Shown here: piece by piece, positions 18,019 to 28,800 of the stretch
How the letters are laid out: the number at the start of each line of letters is the position of its first letter
Numbering within the stretch: the first letter of the stretch is position 1
Assembly (NCBI RefSeq): GCF_001619875.1
Contig: NZ_LRFC01000023.1
Coordinates: 124,001 to 188,000, forward strand
Reading direction: 5' to 3'
Length of the DNA: 64,000 nt
Source: Fictibacillus phosphorivorans
GTDB lineage: Bacteria; Bacillota; Bacilli; Bacillales; Fictibacillaceae
Translations under genes and position numbers: made by a program
The notes under the pieces: generated by a model
The model's input: only the letters and a program-made list of their open reading frames with translations
Databases searched by the model: none
What the model was told of the DNA's origin: nothing

Positions 18019-18199
18019 GTTGCTTTTGTGTCATTTTATTACTATTCTTCCTTGACAAGTTGATTGGAGTGTAAGGCGCGAGACTCCTGGGGGATCAGCG
18101 GGACAGGTGAGACTCTTAAACGCAAAGCGCTAAGAGGCTTACCGCACGCCCCCCGGAAAGCGAGCGCCTGAAACGGAAACCAACACTTTCAAAAGCAAC
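18019..18199 (+). repeat. Palindromic intergenic repeat, copy B
   Basis: Full copy between tsf and pyrH; it fills most of the 340-bp gap. Core from GTTGATT (18059-18065) to AACCAAC (18178-18184). In this copy an outer pair of arms is also clear: GTTGCTTTTG (18019-18028) and its exact reverse complement CAAAAGCAAC (18190-18199), suggesting the ends of the whole element. It shares GAGACTCCTG, GGTGAGAC, ACCGCACGCCCC and GGAAAGCGAG with the other copies. Orientation is the same as the genes. Confidence 0.9.
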
Positions 18200-18260
18200 G
18201 AAGCTTTATTTAAACAGCCTTAAACCAGGTAAATACATTTTTTAGGTGATGGAGGGACAA

Positions 18261-18986
18261 ATGACTACTTCAAAATATAAACGAGTCGTCTTGAAATTAA
18301 GTGGAGAAGCATTAGCTGGTGAACAAACTTCTGGTATTGACCCGAAAATCGTTCAATCTATTGCTGAGCAAGTGAAAGAAATTGTTGAATTAGACGTAGA
18401 AGTTGCTGTAGTTGTAGGTGGTGGAAACCTATGGCGCGGAAAGACGGGCAGTGAGATGGGAATGGACCGTGCATCAGCAGACTACATGGGTATGCTTGCT
18501 ACTGTCATGAATTCATTAGCCCTTCAAGACAGTCTTGAAAACATCGGGGTTCAAACAAGAGTACAAACTTCTATAGAAATGCGTCAGGTTGCAGAACCTT
18601 ATATCAGAAGAAAAGCCATTCGTCACCTTGAAAAAAAGCGTGTAGTTATATTTGCAGCAGGAACAGGTAATCCTTATTTCTCTACAGATACTACAGCCGC
18701 ATTAAGAGCAGCAGAAATCGAAGCAGAAGTTATCTTAATGGCGAAGAACAATGTAGACGGTGTGTATTCAGCAGATCCTAAACTCGACGAGAACGCTGTT
18801 AAATATACTACATTATCTTATCTTGATCTCTTAAAAGATGGCTTGGCAGTTATGGATACAACAGCTTCGTCTTTATGTATGGATAATGATATTCCGTTAG
18901 TTGTTTTCTCGATCATGGAAGAAGGAAACATCAAACGAGCAGTTGCTGGTGAAAAAATTGGAACGGTTATAAGGGGGAAAAACTAA
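18261..18986 (+). CDS. pyrH: UMP kinase
   Basis: 241 aa from the ATG just after GGAGGG (18251-18256). A longer start at 18246 would place the ribosome site inside the gene. Amino acid kinase fold: [48 protein letters not shown], and the acceptor region [19 protein letters not shown] (cited in parts). It converts UMP to UDP with ATP; it is hexameric, activated by GTP and inhibited by UTP. It overlaps frr by one base, a pairing conserved across bacteria. Confidence 0.97.
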   Translation: MTTSKYKRVVLKLSGEALAGEQTSGIDPKIVQSIAEQVKEIVELDVEVAVVVGGGNLWRGKTGSEMGMDRASADYMGMLATVMNSLALQDSLENIGVQTRVQTSIEMRQVAEPYIRRKAIRHLEKKRVVIFAAGTGNPYFSTDTTAALRAAEIEAEVILMAKNNVDGVYSADPKLDENAVKYTTLSYLDLLKDGLAVMDTTASSLCMDNDIPLVVFSIMEEGNIKRAVAGEKIGTVIRGKN

Positions 18987-19543
18987 TGGCAAAAGAAGTT
19001 TTAACTCAAGCAGAAGAAAAAATGCAAAAAGCGATCGGAGCCTTACGTCGTGAATATTCAACACTTCGTGCAGGAAGAGCAAATCCTTCTTTATTAGACA
19101 GAGTACAGGTTGAGTATTATGGAACTCCAACTCCGATCAATCAGTTAGCTGGTGTAACAACGCCAGAAGCAAGACTTTTAGTGATCCAGCCTTACGACAA
19201 AACAGCTATGGCTGATATTGAAAAGGCGATCTTAAAGTCTGATCTTGGTCTTACTCCGTCAAACGATGGTCAGGTTATTCGTATTGCAATTCCGGCATTA
19301 ACAGAAGAGCGCAGAAAAGAACTTGTTAAACTTGTTAAAAAGTTTGCAGAAGAAGCGAAAGTCGCGCTTCGTAACGTTCGCAGAGATGCAAATGATGAAC
19401 TGAAGAAACTTGAAAAAGAAGCAGAGATTACAGAAGATGAACTTCGCCGTTATAACGATGACGTTCAAAAACTTACTGATAAATACACTTCTGAAGTTGA
19501 TTCTGTAAGTTCAGTAAAAGAAAAAGAAATCATGGAAGTATAA
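18986..19543 (+). CDS. frr: Ribosome recycling factor
   Basis: 185 aa, exactly the normal size. Motifs: [35 protein letters not shown], and the long C-terminal helix [30 protein letters not shown] (cited in part). It splits post-termination ribosomes with EF-G. Its ATG shares an A with the pyrH stop TAA; the ribosome site AAGGGGGAA lies at the end of pyrH. Confidence 0.98.
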   Translation: MAKEVLTQAEEKMQKAIGALRREYSTLRAGRANPSLLDRVQVEYYGTPTPINQLAGVTTPEARLLVIQPYDKTAMADIEKAILKSDLGLTPSNDGQVIRIAIPALTEERRKELVKLVKKFAEEAKVALRNVRRDANDELKKLEKEAEITEDELRRYNDDVQKLTDKYTSEVDSVSSVKEKEIMEV

Positions 19544-19569
19544 AGCTTTTCCATGTACAATTAAATATA

Positions 19570-19597
19570 AAAAGCCCTCTATAAAGGGGGTTTTTTT
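19570..19597 (+). terminator. Terminator after pyrH-frr
   Basis: CCCTCT (19575-19580) pairs with AGGGGG (19585-19590) with one G-U pair, preceded by A-rich and followed by seven T. Confidence 0.75.
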
Positions 19598-19669
19598 ATT
19601 AGACTTATCACCATTGTTTATCAAGTAGATACGATGAACACTTGAAGTCTAGAAGATGGAGGCTTATAC

Positions 19670-20425
19670 ATGCTTGACAAGCTTTTCTTTAAGAAAAAAG
19701 GTTCTGAAACAAATACATTTAAACAAGAAAACATTCCATCTCACGTAGCCATTATTATGGATGGAAATGGGCGATGGGCAAGAAAAAGAGCTTTGCCGCG
19801 TATTGCAGGTCACCATGAAGGTATGAAAACGGTTAGAAAAATTGTTAAAGAATCAAACAGGATAGGAATCGAAGTACTTACACTTTACGCTTTTTCAACT
19901 GAAAATTGGAAGAGACCTCGTGAGGAAGTAGATTTTTTAATGAAGCTTCCGGGTGAATTTTTAAATACTTTTCTGCCAGATTTGATTAAAGAGAACGTCC
20001 AAGTGCGAATAATGGGTAAAAAAGAACTTCTGCCCCTTCATACGATTAAAGCTGTAGATGAAGCAATAAACAGAACAAAAAACAACACAGGATTAATTTT
20101 AAATTTCGCACTGAATTATGGAAGTCGTGATGAGATTACATCAGCAGTGAAAACACTTGCTTCTGAAGTGAAACAAGGAAAATTGGAACTCTCAGAGATC
20201 GATGAGTCATTGATCGAAAAACATTTGATGACACGCGATCTTAAAGATCCTGATCTTCTAATCAGGACGAGTGGTGAAGTGCGATTGAGCAACTTTATGC
20301 TATGGCAGCTTGCGTATTCTGAATTTTGGTTTACAGATGTATTATGGCCTGATTTTTCTGAGGAGCATTTACGAGATGCTGTATCACAATTTGCCGGGCG
20401 AGGCAGGCGGTATGGCGGTGTTTAA
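19670..20425 (+). CDS. uppS: Undecaprenyl diphosphate synthase
   Basis: 251 aa cis-prenyltransferase. The catalytic Asp is D31 in the IIMDGNGRWA motif; later come LTLYAFSTENWKRP, LNYGSRDEI and the C-terminal substrate motif LIRTSGEVRLSNFMLWQ with SEFWFTDVLWPDF. It makes the C55 lipid carrier for peptidoglycan and teichoic acids at the membrane surface. A ribosome site (ATGGAGGCT) precedes the ATG. It heads the lipid-related run uppS-cdsA-dxr-rasP. Confidence 0.97.
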   Translation: MLDKLFFKKKGSETNTFKQENIPSHVAIIMDGNGRWARKRALPRIAGHHEGMKTVRKIVKESNRIGIEVLTLYAFSTENWKRPREEVDFLMKLPGEFLNTFLPDLIKENVQVRIMGKKELLPLHTIKAVDEAINRTKNNTGLILNFALNYGSRDEITSAVKTLASEVKQGKLELSEIDESLIEKHLMTRDLKDPDLLIRTSGEVRLSNFMLWQLAYSEFWFTDVLWPDFSEEHLRDAVSQFAGRGRRYGGV

Positions 20426-20438
20426 ATAAGGAGGACTT

Positions 20439-21227
20439 ATGAAACAACGGATTATAACAGGTGTAATCGCAGCCGTTTTATTTATAGGGATTACCCTTTA
20501 CGGGAGCTGGCCGTTCTCACTTTTGATACTATTACTCACAGGGATTGGCATGTATGAATTATTGCGGATGAAAGGACTAGAATTTTCTTTTATTGGAGGA
20601 ATTGGGCTTCTTTTAGCCGTTTTGATCGCACTGCCTCAACAATGGATGCAAAATCTTGAACCCTTTACTAAAACAGATGCCATTATACTTGCAGTTCTTC
20701 TATTATTAGTTGTAACTGTCATACAAAAGAACAAAACAGACTATAACCATATTTCATTTGTATTATTTAGTTCGATTTATGTAGGTTTTGGTTTTTTCTA
20801 CTTAGAAGAAACGAGAATCTTAGAAAATGGCATACAGATCCTTTTTTTAATCCTATTTATGATATGGGCAACTGATTCTGGAGCTTATTTTGTTGGAAAG
20901 TCAATGGGGAAGCGTAAACTATGGCCCGTTATCTCACCGAACAAAACGATAGAAGGCGCAGTTGGAGGTATTTTCTTCAGCTTGTTAGTTGGGATTATAA
21001 GCTATGCTGTGAATTTTGTTGAATTGTCATTGATTCATATTTTAGTTATTTCAGTTGTAGCAGGGATTTTCGGTCAAATTGGAGACTTAGCCGAATCGGC
21101 ATTCAAGCGGATCTATGATGTGAAAGACTCAGGTACTCTCCTTCCTGGACATGGTGGAATACTCGATCGATTAGATAGTGCACTATTCGTGTTCCCGCTG
21201 CTTCATGTACTTCACTTGTTAGGATAA
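20439..21227 (+). CDS. cdsA: Phosphatidate cytidylyltransferase
   Basis: 262 aa integral membrane protein with seven to eight helices and the CDP-diglyceride synthase signature near the C-terminus (GDLAESAFKRIYDVKDSGTLLPGHGGILDRLDS, cited in part). It makes CDP-diacylglycerol from phosphatidic acid and CTP, the entry to phospholipid headgroups. It starts 13 bp after uppS with AAGGAGG. Confidence 0.96.
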   Translation: MKQRIITGVIAAVLFIGITLYGSWPFSLLILLLTGIGMYELLRMKGLEFSFIGGIGLLLAVLIALPQQWMQNLEPFTKTDAIILAVLLLLVVTVIQKNKTDYNHISFVLFSSIYVGFGFFYLEETRILENGIQILFLILFMIWATDSGAYFVGKSMGKRKLWPVISPNKTIEGAVGGIFFSLLVGIISYAVNFVELSLIHILVISVVAGIFGQIGDLAESAFKRIYDVKDSGTLLPGHGGILDRLDSALFVFPLLHVLHLLG

Positions 21228-21243
21228 TGGCTGGAGGTAAAGA

Positions 21244-22401
21244 ATGAAATTAGTCAGTTTACTAGGTGCTACAGGCTCAATTGGCGTTCAGACATTAGAC
21301 GTGATCGCCTCTCACCCAGAGCAATTCAAATTAAGTGCTATGTCTGTTGGTAAAAATATTGAAACAGCCGAAAAAATTATTTCTGAATTCAAGCCTGAAA
21401 TATGTGCTGTTCAAAACGAAGAAGACGCAAAAAAACTTCGAACAGCTGTAGGACCATCCACTAAAATTGTTTCAGGTATGGCAGGGCTCATCGAGGCTGC
21501 AGTTTCAACGGATTCTTCTGTAGTAGTCAATGCAGTGATAGGCAGTGTAGGCTTACTGCCTACTTTAAAAGCAATTGAGGCAAAGAAGACGATTGCTTTA
21601 GCCAATAAAGAGACACTTGTAACAGCTGGGCATCTTGTTATGGAACATGCAAAGAAACACAATGTTACAGTCCTTCCAGTAGATTCAGAGCATTCGGCAA
21701 TCTACCAATGTCTGAATGGAGAAGATACCAACCGTGTTGAAAAACTAATTTTAACAGCTTCGGGTGGAAGTTTTAGAGATAAATCACGTGATGAATTAAA
21801 AAACGTAACGGTCCAAGAAGCATTAAATCATCCAAATTGGTCTATGGGTGCGAAGATCACCATTGATTCTGCCACAATGATGAACAAAGGTTTGGAAGTC
21901 ATTGAAGCTCATTGGTTGTTTTCCTTCGATTATTCCAAAATAGACGTCATTTTACATAAGGAAAGTATCATACACTCTATGGTAGAGTTTGTTGATACAA
22001 GCATAATCGCTCATCTCGGACAACCTGACATGAGAGTGCCGATTCAATACGCGCTTACATATCCCGACAGACTTGAATTAGTAAAAGGGAAAAGGTTAAA
22101 CTTATGGGAAGTTGGACAATTACATTTTCAAAAAATGGATTACGATCGTTTCAGATGTTTGAAACTTGCATTTGATGCAGGGATTGCAGGAGGATTGATG
22201 CCAACTGTCTTAAATGCAGCGAATGAAAAAGCAGTCGAGTTATTTTTAAACGGTCATATTACGTTTCTTGAAATAGAGGAAATGATTGAGCGTGCGATGC
22301 TGGAGTTGTCAAATGTCAGTACACCTGACCTTGAGACAATTCAAGAAACAGATACGAGGACTCGAATCTTTGTGGAGTCACTACTAAGTAAAGGCAGGTA
22401 A
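21244..22401 (+). CDS. dxr: 1-deoxy-D-xylulose 5-phosphate reductoisomerase
   Basis: 385 aa. NADPH-binding GATGSIG at residues 8-14, the loop [12 protein letters not shown], the metal site with DSEHSA, and the active-site flap [23 protein letters not shown] (cited in part). It makes MEP, the committed step of the non-mevalonate isoprenoid pathway, and so supplies precursors for UppS. A ribosome site GGAGGTAAAG precedes the ATG. Its end overlaps rasP by one base. Confidence 0.97.
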   Translation: MKLVSLLGATGSIGVQTLDVIASHPEQFKLSAMSVGKNIETAEKIISEFKPEICAVQNEEDAKKLRTAVGPSTKIVSGMAGLIEAAVSTDSSVVVNAVIGSVGLLPTLKAIEAKKTIALANKETLVTAGHLVMEHAKKHNVTVLPVDSEHSAIYQCLNGEDTNRVEKLILTASGGSFRDKSRDELKNVTVQEALNHPNWSMGAKITIDSATMMNKGLEVIEAHWLFSFDYSKIDVILHKESIIHSMVEFVDTSIIAHLGQPDMRVPIQYALTYPDRLELVKGKRLNLWEVGQLHFQKMDYDRFRCLKLAFDAGIAGGLMPTVLNAANEKAVELFLNGHITFLEIEEMIERAMLELSNVSTPDLETIQETDTRTRIFVESLLSKGR

Positions 22402-23669
22402 TGGAAATGAACACTGTGATAGCCATTATCATCATTTTAGGGGCTTTAATTTTCTTTCATGAACTAGGACATCTTTTGCTAGCAAAACGTGCTGGTATTT
22501 TGTGCCGTGAGTTTGCAATTGGATTCGGCCCAAAAGTGTTTGCCTTCAAAAAAGGAGAAACGGTCTATACGATTCGACTTTTGCCTCTTGGAGGATTCGT
22601 GCGAATGGCTGGAGAAGATCCAGAAGGTATTGAACTTAAGGCAGGGCACAGAGTTGGATTAATCTTTAATGAGGCAAAAGAAGTAGAGAAGATCGTTGTA
22701 AATCACCGTGATAAATATCCGGTTCAAAAAACGATCACGATTGAAAAAGCGGATTTGGATCGGGACCTCTATTTGACAGGTTTTGAGAATGAAGAAGCTA
22801 GTCCAAAAACGTATCAAGTAAAAGAAGATGCAATATTTGTTGCAGATCATCAAGAAATGCAGATTGCACCGTATAACCGCCAATTCGGCTCGAAAACCAT
22901 CATGCAGAGAACACTTGCCATTTTTGCTGGTCCAGCAATGAACTTTTTACTGGCGTTTATTATCCTTGTAGCCTTTTCGCTTATGCAAGGAATCCCAACA
23001 AACGAGTCTAGGTTGGGGACGCTGCAAGAGGGTGCTGCTGCAGAAAAAGCTGGTTTGCTGCAAGGCGATAAAATCATTGCCGTTCAAGGTGAAAAGATGG
23101 ATGATTGGAAAGAACTAGTTTCAGTTATTCAGCAAAATCCTGGTGAGAAGCTCATGTTTACGATTAATCGAGACGGCGAAGAAAAAGTCGTTCCAGTCAC
23201 ATTGGGTACACGAAAAGGTGCTGAAAATCAAAACGAAGGTTTCATTGGAGCACATCCATTTACAGAATCTTCTTTTGTCGGTTCACTTGAATATGGTGCG
23301 AAACAAACATGGTTTATGACAACCGCTATCTTCACGGGGCTTGGACAGCTTATAACAGGACAGCATGGAATCGACCAGTTATCTGGCCCGCTTGGTATCT
23401 ATGAGTACACGGATCAAGCGGCAAAAGCTGGTGTATATATGTTATTACAATGGGCTGCTATTTTAAGTATTAACTTAGGAATCTTCAACCTGCTGCCGCT
23501 GCCAGCTCTTGATGGAGGTCGTCTCCTTTTCTTAGGAGTAGAGGCATTGAGAGGAAAACCGATCGACCCTCAAAAAGAGGGAATGGTTCATTTTATCGGA
23601 TTTGCTTTTCTTATGTTATTGATGCTTGTTGTTACATGGAACGATATACAAAAGATATTTCTTGGTTAA
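22401..23669 (+). CDS. rasP: Intramembrane site-2 protease RasP (RseP)
   Basis: 422 aa. The zinc site HELGH is at residues 20-24 in the first membrane helix; the third ligand region NLLPLPALDGG lies near residue 375. A PDZ domain (about 190-290; EGAAAEKAGLLQGDKI) sits between. There is an insert of about 70 residues between the first helix and the second, as in Bacillus RasP. It cuts anti-sigma RsiW, FtsL and remnant signal peptides. The start may instead be ATG at 22407, two codons later; the TAATG overlap with dxr favours 22401. Confidence 0.95.
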   Translation: MEMNTVIAIIIILGALIFFHELGHLLLAKRAGILCREFAIGFGPKVFAFKKGETVYTIRLLPLGGFVRMAGEDPEGIELKAGHRVGLIFNEAKEVEKIVVNHRDKYPVQKTITIEKADLDRDLYLTGFENEEASPKTYQVKEDAIFVADHQEMQIAPYNRQFGSKTIMQRTLAIFAGPAMNFLLAFIILVAFSLMQGIPTNESRLGTLQEGAAAEKAGLLQGDKIIAVQGEKMDDWKELVSVIQQNPGEKLMFTINRDGEEKVVPVTLGTRKGAENQNEGFIGAHPFTESSFVGSLEYGAKQTWFMTTAIFTGLGQLITGQHGIDQLSGPLGIYEYTDQAAKAGVYMLLQWAAILSINLGIFNLLPLPALDGGRLLFLGVEALRGKPIDPQKEGMVHFIGFAFLMLLMLVVTWNDIQKIFLG

Positions 23670-23696
23670 TTAGGGATTATTTGAGGAGTAGAGATT

Positions 23697-25409
23697 ATGA
23701 GACAAAGTCAGTTGTTTATGCCAACATTACGTGAAGTTCCTGCAGATGCAGATGTGAAAAGTCATCAGCTTCTTTTAAGAGCAGGATTTATCAGGCAGAA
23801 TGCAGCAGGTATCTATTCATTCTTGCCGCTGGGGAAAAAAGTACTTCATAAAATAGAGAACATTGTAAGAGAAGAAATGAACCGTGCCGGATCTCAAGAG
23901 ATGATGATGCCGGCACTTCAGCTTGCTGAACTTTGGCAGGAAAGTGGAAGATGGTATAGCTATGGACCAGAATTGATGAGATTAAAAGATCGCCACGAGC
24001 GTGACTTTGCTCTTGGAGCGACACATGAGGAAGTCATTACTAGCATTATTCGTGATGAAGTAAAATCTTATAAAAAGCTTCCATTGAATCTTTATCAGAT
24101 TCAAACGAAGTTCAGAGACGAGAAGCGCCCGCGTTTTGGTCTTCTGCGTGGAAGAGAGTTTATTATGAAAGATGCCTACTCTTTCCATGATAAACAGGAA
24201 AGTCTTGACGAAACGTACGAAGCGATGAAAAATGCGTATTCTGCAATCTTCAGCCGCTGCGGATTAAATTTCCGCGCTGTTTTAGCAGATTCAGGAGCAA
24301 TCGGCGGTAAAGACAACCATGAGTTCATGGTTTTATCAGATATCGGTGAAGACTTAATCGCATATTCTAATGAATCGGATTTTGCTGCCAATATTGAAAT
24401 GGCTCCAGTATTACTTGAGGTTAAAAGTTCTTCAGAAAGTCTTCTAGAACTCGAAAAAGTTGCGACAGAACAGGCAAAAACGATAGAAGAAGTTTCTGGA
24501 TTCCTAAATGTATCTTCTTCCAAAATCATTAAGTCGTTGCTTTATATGGCTGATGGACAACCTGTATTAGTCCTAGTAAGAGGCGATCATGAAGTTAACG
24601 AGATCAAGCTTAAAAATGAACTTTCGGCTACAGATGTTGCTTTAGCTTCTGTAGAGGATACGAAGAAGTGGTTGAACACAGAGCCAGGTTCAATCGGACC
24701 AGTTTCGGTATCTGAAGAAGTAAAAATTATTGCCGATCAAGCAGTTCCATACATGGTAAATGCAGTTTGCGGTGCAAATGAATCAGGTTACCATTTTTTA
24801 AATGTTAATCCGAAAAGAGATTTTGAATATAGCCAATCAGCTGACATTCGCTTTGTTGTAGAAGGTGACAAGTCGCCAGATGGCAAAGGAACAATTGTTT
24901 TTGCAAAAGGAATCGAAGTCGGTCATGTGTTTAAGCTAGGAAAAGTATATAGCGAGCCGATGAAAGCAGCTTATTTAGATGAGAATGGTAAAAACCAAAT
25001 CATGTCAATGGGTTGTTACGGTATTGGTGTTTCCCGTACACTAGCAGCAGTTGCCGAAGAGAATAACGACGATAAGGGGTTAATTTGGCCGTTATCCCTT
25101 ACTCCATTCGATGTTCATCTAATTGCTGTAAACAGCAAGAATGCTGAACAAGCTGCACTCTCAGATGAACTATACGATTTAATTAAGAACGATGGATTTG
25201 ATTGTTTATATGATGACCGTCCTGAGCGTGCAGGTGTTAAATTTGCAGATAGTGACTTAATCGGATTGCCGATTCGTGTTATGGTAGGTAAGCGTGCTTC
25301 TGAAGGTATCGTTGAAGTGAAGATCCGTAAGAGCGGAGAATCTTTTGAAGTCCCTGTTTCAGATTTAAGCAGCTTTATTAAACAAGAGTGGGATAAACTC
25401 AAGAATTAA
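23697..25409 (+). CDS. proS: Prolyl-tRNA synthetase
   Basis: 570 aa bacterial-type class II enzyme. Motif 1 and 2 regions are intact ([44 protein letters not shown], cited in parts), a YbaK-like editing insert (about 225-405), motif 3 ([14 protein letters not shown]) and a C-terminal anticodon-binding domain. It charges tRNA-Pro. No T-box leader precedes it: only 27 bp separate it from rasP, with GAGGAG before the ATG. Confidence 0.97.
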   Translation: MRQSQLFMPTLREVPADADVKSHQLLLRAGFIRQNAAGIYSFLPLGKKVLHKIENIVREEMNRAGSQEMMMPALQLAELWQESGRWYSYGPELMRLKDRHERDFALGATHEEVITSIIRDEVKSYKKLPLNLYQIQTKFRDEKRPRFGLLRGREFIMKDAYSFHDKQESLDETYEAMKNAYSAIFSRCGLNFRAVLADSGAIGGKDNHEFMVLSDIGEDLIAYSNESDFAANIEMAPVLLEVKSSSESLLELEKVATEQAKTIEEVSGFLNVSSSKIIKSLLYMADGQPVLVLVRGDHEVNEIKLKNELSATDVALASVEDTKKWLNTEPGSIGPVSVSEEVKIIADQAVPYMVNAVCGANESGYHFLNVNPKRDFEYSQSADIRFVVEGDKSPDGKGTIVFAKGIEVGHVFKLGKVYSEPMKAAYLDENGKNQIMSMGCYGIGVSRTLAAVAEENNDDKGLIWPLSLTPFDVHLIAVNSKNAEQAALSDELYDLIKNDGFDCLYDDRPERAGVKFADSDLIGLPIRVMVGKRASEGIVEVKIRKSGESFEVPVSDLSSFIKQEWDKLKN

Positions 25410-25449
25410 CGATTACAAATTTCAGTGATTTTGAAATTTGACTTCATTG

Positions 25450-25601
25450 AAACTTGATTGGAGTGGAAGGTACGAGACTCCTGCGGGACGAGCGGGACAG
25501 GTGAGACACCTCAAAGGCGCGTAGCGACGAGGGGGCTCACCGCACGCCCCGCGGAAAGCGAAGTAACCTGTAACGCAAATCAATACTTTCAAGAGCATCG
25601 A
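25450..25601 (+). repeat. Palindromic intergenic repeat, copy C
   Basis: Full copy in the proS-polC gap (410 bp). The core begins TTGATT (25454-25459) and closes with AATCAA (25578-25583). It shares GAGACTCCTGCGGGA, GGACAGGTGAGAC, GGGGCTCACCGCACGCCCCGC and GGAAAGCGA (cited in parts) with copies A and B. Same strand as the genes. Confidence 0.9.
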
Positions 25602-25619
25602 AGGATACGAAGATAATAA

Positions 25620-25662
25620 AAAGAGGAGGTACCTCTCGTACAAGAGGTACCTTTCTCTTTGT
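25620..25662 (+). terminator. Terminator after proS
   Basis: AGAGG plus AGGTACCTCT pairs across CGTAC with AGAGGTACCTTTCTCT (arms about 25622-25635 and 25641-25657), followed by CTCTTTGTACTTTT. It ends the uppS-proS unit downstream of repeat copy C. Confidence 0.65.
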
Positions 25663-25710
25663 ACTTTTCTACTTTACGAAATTTGGAATCATTTAATGAG
25701 ATGAAAACGA

Positions 25711-25739
25711 GGTAATATCCATATTTCGTATAGTATAAT
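25711..25739 (+). promoter_or_regulatory. Candidate polC promoter
   Basis: A perfect -10 TATAAT (25734-25739), about 80 bp before the polC ATG. The -35 region is poor. The promoter is supported mainly by the preceding terminator and the absence of another candidate. Confidence 0.35.
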
Positions 25740-25819
25740 AAAAAGGTACAAACGTCTCCAAAACATACGTTAGTTGGGTTGTTGAAAATCTAAATAAACC
25801 CCTTTAAAAGGAGGTTCTT

Positions 25820-28800
25820 ATGAGCGAAAATGATCAGCAGATCAGACAGGAAAGGCTGTCGCTTCTTTTAGAACAATTAGGAATTCCTGATCATATGAAA
25901 ATCGGTTTTTCGGAAGGGACAATCGAAAAACTTACTATAGATAAACTGAATCGGAGCTGGCACTTTTCAATCGCCATCAACCGGCCGTTAACAGCAGAAG
26001 GTTATGCATGGTTTAGTACTAGTCTTCAGCAAACCTTTCAACATATTGCGAAAGTGACCTTTTCACTGCAAACAAAGGAGAGCTTTCAATCAGAGGAGCT
26101 GCTCAGCTATTGGCCGTTATGTAAGGAAAAGCTTGTGGAGACGACTGGTCCAAGCCTATCCAGTATGCTCTCTATCCAAGATCCTGTAGCTGATGGGAAT
26201 TTCTTATGTCTAACCGTCCGAAACGACGCCGAAGAAACTTTAGTACAGAGAAAACTTTCTCCAGTGATTAAAGAGATGTACAGTCATTTCGGTTTTCATT
26301 CAGTCTTAGTGAAGACGGAAATAAAACATTCTGAAGAAGATTATCAAAAGTTTTTAGAACAGCGTAAGCAAGAAGATCAGAATAAAGTGATGGAAGCTCT
26401 CGTTGAAAAAGAAAAGTCAGCTAATAAATCGGATGGCCCTGCGGCAAGAACAGATATCATGATTGGCTACTCAATAAAGGACGAACCAGTGCCGATCCAG
26501 ACTATTCAAGATGAAGAAAGACGCATCACAATACAAGGTTACGTATTTCACGCTGAAACAAGAGAGCTTAGAAGCGGCCGCACACTACTAACATTTAAGA
26601 TTACTGATTATACAGATTCTCTTTTGGTCAAAATCTTCTCGCGTGATAAAGAAGATATTCCAATTCTTCAAGGAATCCAAAAGGGTATGTGGTTAAAAGT
26701 ACGCGGAGGTATTCAAAACGATACCTTTGTCAGAGATCTCGTTATGATTGCAAACGATATAAATGAGATCAAGCCTGAGTTCCGAAAAGATACAGCAGCA
26801 GATGATAATAAACGTGTGGAACTCCATCTTCATACACCTATGAGTCAGATGGACGCGGTATCTTCTGTATCCTCTCTTGTCGGACAAGCAAAGAAATGGG
26901 GACATCCTGCTGTTGCAATTACAGATCATGCAGGTGTCCAATCCTTTCCTGAAGCTTATAGCGCGGGCAAAAAAAACGGGATAAAAATTCTTTATGGACT
27001 TGAAGCCAACCTGGTAGACGATGGGGTTCCGATTGCTTACAATGAAGCACCAAGAAAACTATCAGAAGAAACATACATTGTTTTTGACGTTGAAACTACG
27101 GGCTTATCAGCGGTGTATAATAAAATTATTGAACTAGCAGCAGTTAAGGTTAGAGGCGGAGAAATCATTGATCGATTTGAAAGGTTTGCTAACCCGCATG
27201 AATCTTTATCTGAAACGACAATCAATTTAACAGGCATCACAGACGATATGGTCGAGAACGCGCCTGAAATTGAAGAAGTCCTTCGAGATTTCAATAAATT
27301 TATGGGTGATGATATTCTTGTAGCACATAACGCAAGCTTTGATATGGGATTTTTAAACGAAGGCTTGCGTAAGATCGGCTTAGGTGAAGCAAAGAATCCT
27401 GTCATTGATACATTGGAACTTGCAAGATTCTTGCTGCCTCAATTAAAGAATCATAGACTGAATACCCTTTGTAAAAGGTTTGACATAGAACTTACACAGC
27501 ATCACCGTGCGATATATGATGCAGAAGCAACGGGGTATCTTTTATGGAAACTATTAAAAGAGACATTTGAAAAAGAAATTTTCTACCATGATCGTTTAAA
27601 CGATAATATGGGACAAGGCGGTTTCCAGCGATCCAGACCGTTTCATTGTACGCTGCTTGCAGCTACACAAGAAGGATTGAAGAATCTATATAAGCTCGTT
27701 TCAGAATCACATCTTTCTTATTTTTATCGAACACCGCGGATTCCGCGTTCACGGCTCAATAAATTGCGTGAAGGGATCTTAGTAGGATCTGCATGTGACA
27801 AAGGTGAAGTTTTTGAAGGCATGATGCAGAAGCCGATCGAAGAAGTCGAAAAGATTGCGGAGTTTTATGATTATCTAGAGATTCAGCCGCCAAGCAACTA
27901 TTATCACCTTATTGAAAGAGAACTTGTTTCAGATGAAATGAATTTAAGAGATATTCTTTCCAACATCGTTCAGTTAGGAGAGAAATTAAATAAACCAGTT
28001 GTTGCAACTGGAAACGTGCACTATTTAAATCCTGAAGATGCGATCTATAGAAAGATTTTGATTTCCTCTCAAGGCGGAGCAAATCCGCTGAACAGACAAA
28101 CGCTCCCTGAAGTTCATTTTCGTACAACAGACGAGATGTTGAATTTGTTCTCTTTCTTAGGGGAAGAAACAGCGGAAAAGGTAGTCTGTGAAAATACAAG
28201 ACATATTGCAGACATGATTGAAGAGATAAAGCCGATACCTGACGATCTTTATACACCTAAGATTGAAGGTGCGGATGATGAAGTTCGATCAATGAGTTAT
28301 AACCGTGCAAGAAGTATATATGGTGAAAACCTTCCTGATCTCGTTGAGAAAAGGCTGGAAAAAGAACTGACGAGTATTATTGGCCACGGATTTGCTGTTA
28401 TTTACTTGATTTCTCACAAGCTTGTTAAAAAATCATTGATCGATGGATATCTAGTAGGATCACGTGGTTCAGTCGGGTCATCTTTTGTCGCGACCATGAC
28501 AGAAATTACAGAAGTAAATCCACTGCCTCCGCATTATGTTTGTCCAAACTGCAAAGAGTCACATTTCTTTAACGATGGATCAGTTGGGTCTGGTTTTGAC
28601 CTTCCTGATAAAGAGTGTCCAACTTGTAATGTTCTCTATATTAAAGATGGACAAGACATACCGTTTGAAACGTTCTTAGGATTTAAAGGAGACAAAGTAC
28701 CTGATATTGACTTGAACTTCTCAGGAGAATATCAGCCTAGAGCACATAACTACACGAAAGAGCTGTTCGGTGAAGAGTATGTGTATCGAGCGGGTACGAT

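Noticed and set aside
19670-20425. UppS motif TSGEVRLSN differs from the enteric form
   Set aside because: Position-specific variation (H/Q/I/V) is common in the family; catalytic residues are intact.
25410-25819. Possible T-box, riboswitch or small RNA gene in the proS-polC gap
   Set aside because: The gap is explained by repeat copy C, a terminator and a -10 element; no T-box sequence was found.
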